From DASUPK01 sp963728875 (GTDB lineage Bacteria; Actinomycetota; Thermoleophilia; Solirubrobacterales; 70-9), in assembly GCA_963728875.1 (NCBI GenBank), contig CAVSLJ010000004.1:124001-188000 (forward strand): a stretch of 64,000 nucleotides of DNA. The letters run 5' to 3'. This document shows positions 50,228 to 56,457 of the stretch, piece by piece (positions within the stretch are counted from its first letter, which is position 1; each line of letters starts with the position of its first letter). Under the pieces are notes generated by a model that made no database searches, was not told where the DNA came from, and worked only from the letters and a program-made list of their open reading frames with translations. The position numbers were made by a program, and so were the translations under genes.

Positions 50228-50974
50228 ATGGGCATCAGTCCCACCGTTGAGCGACCCGTAATCACGAGTCCCCCCACCGAGCCGATGGTGCTTCGGCGGC
50301 GAGGGCGCCGGCGCGTCGGCCGGCAGATCCAGTGGGAGACCGTCTTCTTCGGACTGCTCGCCGCGGTCGGACTGGCCGCGTTGCTGGTGGCCATGCTGCT
50401 CGGCGGCCTGGTTGCAGCGGGCGTCACGGACTTCAGGGACGACGCCGCCACCTTCTTCGACCACCTCACCACGGCCGGCGGGGGCGTGGCAATCGCGATC
50501 GTCGCGCTCAGCTACCTGACGGGCGGTTACGTCGCCGCCCGGATGGCGCGATTCGACGGCTGGCGCCAGGGGCTCGGCATCTGGATGCTGAGCCTGCTGA
50601 TGGCCGTCGCAGTTGCGATCGCCGCATGGATCGCAGGCGGGACTCTCGACCCGACCAAGTCGATCACGTTGCCGAGCAACCCGGTCGACGCCGGTCCGTT
50701 GAGCCACTCCGGGTGGGCGATCCTCGCCGTGGTGCTGGTGGTCTCGCTGGTTGCCGCGGTCGCCGGAGGCGTGCTGGGCGAGCGGTATCACCGCGCCCTG
50801 GACGACGCCGCCTTCGAGCCGGATGAGCTCGAGCAAGAGCCAGAGCGGGAAGCGGAGACGGAGCTCGACTCCGAGGATCAGCCGTACGGGCCGGACCGCG
50901 TCAGGCAGGCCGCGCCCGCCTCCGCGGCGAGCTCGAGCGAGGAGTCGACCGCCTCACCCGCGGCCAGCCCGTAG
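50228..50974 (+). CDS. Four-span membrane protein with acidic tail
   Basis: This 248-residue protein has a basic cytoplasmic N-terminus (RRRGRRRVGRQIQWE) and four hydrophobic segments (about 38-64, 85-105, 112-135 and 155-180). A Glu-rich tail follows (ELEQEPEREAETELDSED). The first TM segment (VFFGLLAAVGLAALLVAMLL) and 'LSYLTGGYVAARMARFDGWR' resemble actinobacterial proteins annotated YrzE/TIGR04086-like. The last 32 residues lie in a 97-bp overlap with the convergent kinase gene and are Ser/Ala-rich, so the natural stop may have been lost. TTG 50222 is an alternative start. Confidence 0.68.
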   Translation: MGISPTVERPVITSPPTEPMVLRRRGRRRVGRQIQWETVFFGLLAAVGLAALLVAMLLGGLVAAGVTDFRDDAATFFDHLTTAGGGVAIAIVALSYLTGGYVAARMARFDGWRQGLGIWMLSLLMAVAVAIAAWIAGGTLDPTKSITLPSNPVDAGPLSHSGWAILAVVLVVSLVAAVAGGVLGERYHRALDDAAFEPDELEQEPEREAETELDSEDQPYGPDRVRQAAPASAASSSEESTASPAASP

Positions 50975-51684
50975 GTCAGGGCCGCCGCGAAGGAGTCGCC
51001 GCAGCCGTAGCTGTCCGCGATCGGGCCCGGCAGAGGAGCCGCGTTCCAGGTGCCCGCCTTCCCGTCGGCCGTCTCGTAACGCCCCCCCTCGGCTCCCCGG
51101 GTCGCGACCAGCAGAGCGGGACGCGGCTGCAGCGCCAGCGCCAGGGCGGACTCGAGCTCGTCCCGGTCGGAGTAGACCAGCGCGTCGAGCGCGACGCCTG
51201 ACTCGGCCAGGACCTTCCCCGCTCTCGGCGAGGCGACCAGGACCTGCGCCTCCCGCGCTGCTTGCAGAGCACCGTCGTCGCCGGCGGTGAGGTAGACGCC
51301 GTCGGCGCTCGTCAGGCCGGCCCAGTCGAGCGGGTCGGCCCGCTCGGGCTCGAGCCGCTCGCCGATCGTCGTGATCGTCCGCTCGCCGTGCGAGTCGAGG
51401 AAGGTGTGGGCACGGCGTGTCGGGCCCTCCCGGCTCGCCGCCTCGACGTGGACGTGAAGCTCCGCGAGCCGCTCGCGCGATCGTTTTTCCAGGTCGTCAG
51501 ACCCAAGGGCCGTCAGCAAGATCGAACTACCCGCCATGCGGGCGAGCTGGACCGCGGCCACCGCCCCACCCCCGGCCGGCTCCTGGAAGCTTTCGGTTGC
51601 GTGGACGATCTCGCCGGCCACGGGAACGTGGTCTCCGCGAACGAAGTCAACCCACTCGACGTGTCCGACCACCGCCACTTGCAC
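50878..51684 (-). CDS. PfkB family carbohydrate kinase
   Basis: This 268-residue ribokinase-fold kinase has the N-terminal glycine pair region 'ESFQEPAGGGAVAAVQLARM' and the C-terminal signature 'PIADSYGCGDSFAAALTYGL'. There the usual GAGD anion hole with catalytic Asp reads GCGD. It phosphorylates a sugar or nucleoside with ATP; the substrate is unknown. The length is shorter than ribokinase (about 300). The 3' end overlaps the membrane-protein gene by 97 bp. Confidence 0.85.
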   Translation of the reverse strand: MQVAVVGHVEWVDFVRGDHVPVAGEIVHATESFQEPAGGGAVAAVQLARMAGSSILLTALGSDDLEKRSRERLAELHVHVEAASREGPTRRAHTFLDSHGERTITTIGERLEPERADPLDWAGLTSADGVYLTAGDDGALQAAREAQVLVASPRAGKVLAESGVALDALVYSDRDELESALALALQPRPALLVATRGAEGGRYETADGKAGTWNAAPLPGPIADSYGCGDSFAAALTYGLAAGEAVDSSLELAAEAGAACLTRSGPYG

Positions 51685-52005
51685 GTCTTGATTGTCGCGT
51701 TCGGACCGCGAGATCGGCGAGTGACCGTGTCTGAGGCAGATCTACCGCAGGCTCGGCGCCGACTTGCGAGTCAAGCACGGCGCACGCCGTGACCGCACGC
51801 TCGCCACGATCTCCTTCACCTGAGCATCACCCCGCCGTCTACCGCCGGGCGAGCGAAGATCAGCGGGAACCGCCGGAAGCTGGGGCGCCTGATCGATGCC
51901 GTTGTGATGCCTGAAACGGCGCCAGTCACAGCCGGCTGAATTCGCAGCTCCTGCCGTTCGAGGAATTCCCGTGGTCAAGCAGGCGCGGCTCGACGAAAGC
52001 GGTCC
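51685..52005. other. 321-bp intergenic region without a recognisable gene
   Basis: There is no convincing coding frame, tRNA or repeat. On the plus strand a short open stretch (about 51,737-51,831) reads RQIYRRLGADLRVKHGARRD and stops, without start or family. On the minus strand an open frame at 51,742-51,978 has shadow-like composition (Arg, Ala and Pro rich). The region could be the remnant of a decayed gene. It probably also contains the kinase promoter near 51,690-51,720. Confidence 0.5.
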
Positions 52006-52863
52006 TCAGAGCTTCTTCTTCAGCTTCAGCTTGATCGACTGAGAGCTGGGGTCGCCTCCGGTCGGGGTGTAGGTGATCGTGGGCTTGACCTGGACCTTGC
52101 CCTTCTGCTTGAGCTTCTTCTTCTTCTTCCCGGTCGCCTTGATCGGCAGCCGAACCTCGCCCGGGGCAGTCACGGTCGTGCTGACAACGGCTCCACCGGC
52201 AGAAGCGAGCTTGACGCCCTTGCCCGACGCGGTGAGCGTGCCGGGGTTAGGAACCTGAACCGTCAGCTTCGCCGTGCCCTTCTTCTTGTTGCGCTTGACG
52301 CCACCGAGGGTGAAGGAGTTTGTGGGCGCGAACACGGCGGAGAGGTTCAGGCGGCTGTCGTGGCCGACGTTGACAAAGGCGGCCACGTCACCGTCGGCAA
52401 GGTTCCCGACCCGGAACAGATTTGAGTCACCGGGAGCTGTGAAGCTGCACGCCGTCTCGGCCGGGCTGGCGAGGTTCAGGCCCAGGACGTCGCCGGGCTT
52501 CACCGGGATGCTCACCGGGAAGGTATTGACGAGGCTGGCGGCCAATGGGCGCGGGCCATCGCGTCCGACCGCTTGGTAGAAGGCGGGATCAGCGGTCTTG
52601 CGGAAGACCTTCATCGTCAATGTCGCCGCGTTTGCGTTGGCGTTGTGGCTCCAAGATGTGATCGTCCCGGTCCCCGGCACGGTGTAGGCATTGGCCGAGG
52701 TGGCGGATGGTTGAAGGATGTCGATCGACTGCATGCTGCAGAGGGTTGTCGTGTTGGGGGCGAGTTGCCCGATCGTCACCGCCGCCGCCGGCGAGGCGCT
52801 CGCCGCCGCCGCGATCACGGCAAAGGCGACCGTCGCGGTCCCCCATTTCGGACTCCAACTCAT
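52006..52863 (-). CDS. Secreted beta-rich protein with lysine-rich segments
   Basis: This 285-residue protein has a signal peptide (VAFAVIAAAASASPAAA) and a strong Shine-Dalgarno (GGGAGGAG, about 52,870-52,878). The N-terminal half has two cysteines ('TLCSMQSID', 'ETACSFTAPG'). The C-terminal half has a repeat-like segment 'KGTAKLTVQVPNPGTLTASG' with 'KGVKLA', which resembles Ig-like strands in other actinobacterial exported proteins. Basic clusters KKKKKLKQKGK and the end KLKLKKKL occur, but without the cysteine pair of the K/C module. Function unknown. Confidence 0.75.
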   Translation of the reverse strand: MSWSPKWGTATVAFAVIAAAASASPAAAVTIGQLAPNTTTLCSMQSIDILQPSATSANAYTVPGTGTITSWSHNANANAATLTMKVFRKTADPAFYQAVGRDGPRPLAASLVNTFPVSIPVKPGDVLGLNLASPAETACSFTAPGDSNLFRVGNLADGDVAAFVNVGHDSRLNLSAVFAPTNSFTLGGVKRNKKKGTAKLTVQVPNPGTLTASGKGVKLASAGGAVVSTTVTAPGEVRLPIKATGKKKKKLKQKGKVQVKPTITYTPTGGDPSSQSIKLKLKKKL

Positions 52864-53036
52864 CTCGATCTCCTCCCTCTCATCTTCTCGTGCCCATTTG
52901 CAGCCTGCAGGCTATGTAACCCATGCGCAGCGAAGGGGTTGCGGCCGGGGCGCCTTGGCCCGCCGCTTCCATGGACCGGATACGCAAATCGCCCGCTCCG
53001 CTCGCGGCCACACGAATGCGGTGGACCGTCGAGGGC

Positions 53037-53062
53037 ACATCTGGCTTGGCAGAGCCAGATGT
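53037..53062 (-). repeat. 10-bp perfect hairpin downstream of tRNA-Ser(CGA)
   Basis: ACATCTGGCT (53037-53046) and AGCCAGATGT (53053-53062) flank a 6-nt loop. On the minus strand it lies 11 nt after the tRNA 3' end, which fits a transcription-terminator or processing hairpin, but no T-run follows. It is the only long perfect hairpin of this kind that I saw in the intergenic DNA. Confidence 0.55.
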
Positions 53063-53072
53063 GCTGATCGAG

Positions 53073-53161
53073 CGGAGGGGGTGGGATTCGAACCCACGAG
53101 GGACCCGAAGGCCCCTAACGGTTTTCGAGACCGCCCCGTTCAACCACTCCGGCACCCCTCC
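53073..53161 (-). tRNA. tRNA-Ser (anticodon CGA)
   Basis: This type II tRNA of about 89 nt has acceptor GGAGGGG / CCCCTCC with discriminator G, the serine identity base. The D-arm is TGGTTGAACGGG-like. The anticodon loop is CTCGAAA, giving CGA. A long variable arm (TAGGGGCCTTCGGGTCCCT) and a T-loop GTTCGAATC follow. The 3' CCA is not encoded. Confidence 0.93.
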
Positions 53162-53211
53162 GGGTTCCCTTTTGCTGGGAAATCTCGGGGGCGAAGGCTA
53201 GCGGCGCGGGC

Positions 53212-53232
53212 TGGGTACCACTGTGGGTACCA
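53212..53232. repeat. Short tandem repeat TGGGTACCA next to tRNA-Ser
   Basis: TGGGTACCA occurs at 53212-53220 and 53224-53232, with a 12-bp period, in the 229-bp gap between tRNA-Ser(CGA) and the STAS gene. Read on the minus strand it would encode WYPQWYP. Gaps beside tRNA genes are frequent integration sites, but no integrase or target-site duplication of the tRNA end is visible. The rest of this gap (53162-53390) shows no gene. Confidence 0.4.
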
Positions 53233-53390
53233 GTCTCTGTCCGCCTCTGCGTCCGCGCTACGGGAACAGTTGACGAGGACAAAAGGCTGTTGTAAAAATC
53301 CGGCCGTCGATCTGTTGCAAGACGGGTCGTCCGGCCGAGAGTGGAAGGGGCGACTCGGATTGCGTTTTCTTTTGAAAAGGAGGAGACGCG

Positions 53391-53744
53391 ATGCGACCTG
53401 TTGACGATTCGAACGCTGGCTCACGGGTCCTGGCTGGCAAGCCGCTGGAGATCGAGACAGAGCGGGAGGGCGACTCGATAACCATCGCCCTCTCCGGTGA
53501 GATGGACCTAGCGACGGTGGATCGACTCGAACTTGCAATTCGCAGGGCCGAAGGAACGGACGTTGGACGGATCGTTTTGGACCTGTCCGAACTCTCCTTT
53601 CTCGATTCCACCGGCCTCAGTGTTCTCTTGGCGGCCAACGCGCGGCACCGAGAGGACGGCAATCGGCTCACCTTCATTCCGTCGAAGCATGAGGCGGTTA
53701 CGAGGGTGCTCGCCCTGACCGACACAACCGAAATGTTTGAGTGA
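53391..53744 (+). CDS. STAS-domain anti-sigma factor antagonist
   Basis: This 117-residue protein has the SpoIIAA/RsbV pattern: 'ITIALSGEMDLATVDRLELA', 'IVLDLSELSFLDSTGLSVLL' with the phosphorylatable Ser/Thr in 'LDSTGLS', and 'TRVLALTDTTEMFE'. It would bind an RsbW-type anti-sigma kinase when unphosphorylated and free a stress sigma factor. It has the strongest Shine-Dalgarno of the window (AAAAGGAGG, 53,377-53,385). No kinase partner lies nearby, so it acts with distant genes. Confidence 0.9.
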   Translation: MRPVDDSNAGSRVLAGKPLEIETEREGDSITIALSGEMDLATVDRLELAIRRAEGTDVGRIVLDLSELSFLDSTGLSVLLAANARHREDGNRLTFIPSKHEAVTRVLALTDTTEMFE

Positions 53745-53752
53745 AACCTCGG

Positions 53753-54214
53753 CTACGCGCCCGCGGGAAGCTTGCCGTCGAGCACGTAGCGCAGGACGTC
53801 CACGACCTGCTCCGGAGACTCTGCCGTCGCCATTGCGGCGCGGTCGATCTCCTTCAGGGCGTGCGTCGCGTCGGGGTCGTGCAGGGTGACGATCGGCTTG
53901 CCGAGCGCCGCGGCGAAGCCCGCGTCGAACGCGGCGTTCCACTGCTTGTACTTGTCGCCGAAGCGGACCACGACGACGTCGGCCTGGCGGATCAGCGTCT
54001 GGGTGCGGATCGCGTTGACGCCCGCCCCCTTGTGGTCCTTCCAGAAGCCGTTTGATTCCTCGCCGAGGATCGCGACGCCGACGTCGTCGGAGGCGCCGTG
54101 GTCGGTGACGGGCGACGTGAACGCCACGTCGAGCCCCGCCCGCTCGGCCCCCTCCGCGATCCGCTCGCGCCAGTCCGAGTGGATCTCCCCCGCCAGGTAG
54201 ACGTTCCATGCCAT
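53753..54214 (-). CDS. YtoQ family protein
   Basis: This 153-residue protein begins MAWNVYLAGEIHSDWRERIA, then 'DVAFTSPVTDHGASDDVGVA' and 'ADVVVVRFGDKYKQWNAAFD', then 'GKPIVTLHDPDATHALKEID'. It matches the YtoQ family, related to nucleoside 2-deoxyribosyltransferase-like folds; no reaction is established. ATG 54214 is 7 nt from TAAGAT (minus strand). Its stop is 8 bp from the STAS stop (convergent). Confidence 0.88.
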   Translation of the reverse strand: MAWNVYLAGEIHSDWRERIAEGAERAGLDVAFTSPVTDHGASDDVGVAILGEESNGFWKDHKGAGVNAIRTQTLIRQADVVVVRFGDKYKQWNAAFDAGFAAALGKPIVTLHDPDATHALKEIDRAAMATAESPEQVVDVLRYVLDGKLPAGA

Positions 54215-54252
54215 CGCGGCGATCTTAGTGAGAGTAGGATCGCGCGCGAGTC

Positions 54253-55086
54253 ATGCCGGAGGGATGGAGAGTGCAGAGGCTGGTCCGCGCCCTCGCGCTG
54301 ATCGCGCTGGGAGTGATCCTCGCGACCGCAGTCGGGGCGCTCGGCAAGAAGAAGCCGCTCCAGCCCGCGAAGCCGCAGCCGAGCCCACCCATCTCGATCC
54401 GGGCCACCGGCGTGGGCGTGCCCGAGATCGGCGAGCAGGGAACCGTCGGGATCTCCGACCTCGCCAGTGCTCTGCGCACCTACCACGACGGGGGCCAGTA
54501 CGCGGCGGATCTGAGCGCGGTGGACTCGCAGGCCCAGTCCTTCATGTTGCGGCAGGCCAAGGCGATCCGCCAGACGAAGAAGCGCAAGTGCAACACCAAG
54601 AAGACCAAGAAGAGGGCGCGCGCCGCCGCCAAGTGCAGGCCACCCAAGCTCGCGATCGTGCTCGACATCGACGAGACCTCGCTGTCCAACTACGCCCAGC
54701 TCGACACGAACAACTTCGGCAACGCACCGGTGGCGCTGGCCACGGCCGCGATCCTCGGAACCAGCCCGGCGATCTCGCCGACCCTGGATCTCTACCGGCA
54801 GGCCCGCGCCACCGGGATCTCCGTCTTCGCGATCACCGGTCGCCCGGCCGGCGTCCAGGCGCCGACCCAGCAGAACCTCAGCGCCGCCGGCTACACGGAC
54901 CTGCAGGGCGTCTTCTTCAAGCCGAGCTCGGACGCCACCATTCCCTTCAAGAGCGGGCAGCGCGCGGCCCTCGAGCAGCAGGGCTACCGGATCGTCGCCA
55001 ACGTCGGCGACCAGGAGAGCGACCTGGCCGGCGGCCACGCGGATCGCAGCTTCAAGCTGCCGAATCCCTTCTACTTCATCAGCTAG
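54253..55086 (+). CDS. Secreted HAD-family acid phosphatase with internal K/C-rich segment
   Basis: This 277-residue protein has an N-terminal signal peptide or anchor (LVRALALIALGVILATAVGA). The class IIIB HAD core starts 'LAIVLDIDETSLSNYAQL' (nucleophile Asp at about residue 137) and has 'SVFAITGRPAGVQAPTQQNL' and 'VANVGDQESDLAGGHADRS', giving the four HAD motifs. It would dephosphorylate extracellular substrates. Between leader and core is a basic two-cysteine stretch (KKRKCNTKKTKKRARAAAKC, about residues 110-130), the same type of module that terminates other secreted proteins here. TAGGAT (54235-54240) precedes the ATG by 12 nt. Confidence 0.87.
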   Translation: MPEGWRVQRLVRALALIALGVILATAVGALGKKKPLQPAKPQPSPPISIRATGVGVPEIGEQGTVGISDLASALRTYHDGGQYAADLSAVDSQAQSFMLRQAKAIRQTKKRKCNTKKTKKRARAAAKCRPPKLAIVLDIDETSLSNYAQLDTNNFGNAPVALATAAILGTSPAISPTLDLYRQARATGISVFAITGRPAGVQAPTQQNLSAAGYTDLQGVFFKPSSDATIPFKSGQRAALEQQGYRIVANVGDQESDLAGGHADRSFKLPNPFYFIS

Positions 55087-55113
55087 CCACCCACTAGCCT
55101 TTGCGCCGCACCC

Positions 55114-55201
55114 GGAGAGGTGTCCGAGTGGCTTAAGGAGCTCGCTTGGAAAGCGAGTGGGCGGGTTAACCGCCTCGTGGGTTCGAATCCCACCCTCTCC
55201 G
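55114..55201 (+). tRNA. tRNA-Ser (anticodon GGA)
   Basis: This 88-nt type II tRNA has acceptor GGAGAGG / CCTCTCC and discriminator G. The anticodon stem CTCGC/GCGAG carries loop TTGGAAA, giving GGA. The long variable arm is GTGGGCGGGTTAACCGCCTC, and the T-loop is GTTCGAATC. No CCA is encoded. A protein gene starts about 40 bp downstream on the same strand. Confidence 0.95.
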
Positions 55202-55241
55202 CTTGAGCAAGTGGCTTGATCGAGTCAGGAAGGTCGACCGG

Positions 55242-55925
55242 ATGGTGGATCGGGTCGCCGACGTACCGGCGAACCTCGTGGGCGGAGGACGGGCGATCAG
55301 CGACACCGCCAAGCGGGACCTCTACGAGAAGGGCCTCGATGGCGTGGCGACGGTGGTGAAGGCTCCGAGCAAGGGGCGGGTCAGCCAGGTGAACCGGAAC
55401 GTCGGCCGCTTCACGGTCACGATCGAGATTCAGGACGAGCAGCCCTACGAGACGAACGTCTGGCAGGAGTTCATGGGCGATGAGTGGGAACGGATGCAGC
55501 CCGGCATGCAGGTGCCCTGCAAGGTCGACCCGGAGAAGCATGAGCTGGTGTGGCTGACGCCGACCGGCATTCGGGCCCCGGGAAAGCAGGGCAGAGGTCT
55601 CAGCATCGACATCGGCCGCATGCTGGGAGGAGGCCGGATCACCGACTCCTCCCAACTGCTCGCCACCGGGCAGCGGGCGACCGCGACCGTGCTCTCCTCA
55701 AAGCCGATCGGAAAGAAGGCGCCCGGCACCGACGACGAGTTCTTCCTCCTGGACCTCGAGCTCCGGTCCGACGACGAGCCGAAGAGCTGGAAGGCCAACT
55801 TCGGCCAGCGGGTGCCGAAGGGCGCCGAGGAGATGGTCGGCGACGGCCAGGAGCTTCAGGTGGCGTTCGACGGGAGCCAGGTGGCCGTCGACTGGCCGGC
55901 GACGAGCGGCGGTAAGTTCAGCTAG
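55242..55925 (+). CDS. Protein of unknown function (227 aa) downstream of tRNA-Ser
   Basis: A soluble protein with two similar beta-rich halves: 'KGLDGVATVVKAPSKGRVSQ' ... 'PCKVDPEKHELVWL' and 'ATGQRATATVLSSKPIGKKA' ... 'LQVAFDGSQVAVDW'. Each half begins with 'G..a.AtV' and ends with a 'v..d....v.vdW' strand, so an internal duplication is plausible. ATG 55242 is preferred to TTG 55203 because AGGAAGG lies 8 nt upstream and the TTG would begin 2 nt after the tRNA. No family recognised. It overlaps the next minus-strand gene by 8 bp. Confidence 0.7.
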   Translation: MVDRVADVPANLVGGGRAISDTAKRDLYEKGLDGVATVVKAPSKGRVSQVNRNVGRFTVTIEIQDEQPYETNVWQEFMGDEWERMQPGMQVPCKVDPEKHELVWLTPTGIRAPGKQGRGLSIDIGRMLGGGRITDSSQLLATGQRATATVLSSKPIGKKAPGTDDEFFLLDLELRSDDEPKSWKANFGQRVPKGAEEMVGDGQELQVAFDGSQVAVDWPATSGGKFS

Positions 55926-56457
55926 CGCCTTCGGGCCAGGGGAAGCCGCTCGGCGCGGCCCGGAAATCGGCCAGCAGATAGAGGCCGACGACCGTGGAGA
56001 GGAGAAGCGCACCGCCCAGGACCGCCAGGTCGGCCGGATCGTGATGAAGCACGCCCCCGGCCCCGACGACCAGGATGCCGAAGCCCACGATCGCCACGGC
56101 GATCCCGCGGTGGAAGCGGCCCACCTCGGAGTGCGGCCACGGATCCAGGGCCCTGGTCAGCTCGCGCCCGCTGTCCGACTCGGTGCAGTCGCCCTTGCGC
56201 GGGCACGAGTTGCAGACGTGCGCGCGAGCCCGGTAGCGCGCCAGCCGCATCTGGTGGTCGGTTTCGATCCGGTGGAGCTTCTCGCCCTCCGGGCACTCCC
56301 AGGCGTCGTGTTGCGGGTCGTAGGAGAAGCCCGCGGTCCGGTAGAGCTCGGAGCGCCGGTGCGAGTGCTTCGCGAGGGCATCGAGCGCGAGCGCGACCAG
56401 AACGAGGAAGAGCGCGTAGCCCGCGGCCAGCAGGCTCTCCACAGCGACCCCGCTCAT
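55918..56457 (-). CDS. Membrane protein with transposase-type Cys motif, partner of NO reductase
   Basis: This 179-residue protein has one N-terminal span (VESLLAAGYALFLVLVALAL) and two C-terminal spans (about 122-140 and 148-168). Between them lies 'DAWECPEGEKLHRI' ... 'RARAHVCNSCPRKGDCTESD', with four cysteines. That Cys pattern (CPxGxxL ... C..CP.k..CT) is familiar from the C-terminal zinc-like ribbon of IS1182/IS5-type transposases, here placed in a membrane protein. ATG 56457 overlaps the norB-type stop by 4 nt, so the two proteins are co-translated. A metal- or redox-linked role in NO reduction is possible. Confidence 0.72.
   Translation of the reverse strand: MSGVAVESLLAAGYALFLVLVALALDALAKHSHRRSELYRTAGFSYDPQHDAWECPEGEKLHRIETDHQMRLARYRARAHVCNSCPRKGDCTESDSGRELTRALDPWPHSEVGRFHRGIAVAIVGFGILVVGAGGVLHHDPADLAVLGGALLLSTVVGLYLLADFRAAPSGFPWPEGAS

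Noticed and set aside
51742..51978. A 78-codon minus-strand open frame in the 321-bp gap after the PfkB gene.
   Set aside because: No ribosome-binding site, shadow-like composition and no recognisable motif.
55918..56300. Possible insertion-sequence remnant because of the transposase-like CPxG...CxxCP...CT motif.
   Set aside because: The motif is flanked in frame by transmembrane segments and coupled to norZ by an ATGA overlap; no DDE residues or terminal inverted repeats are present.
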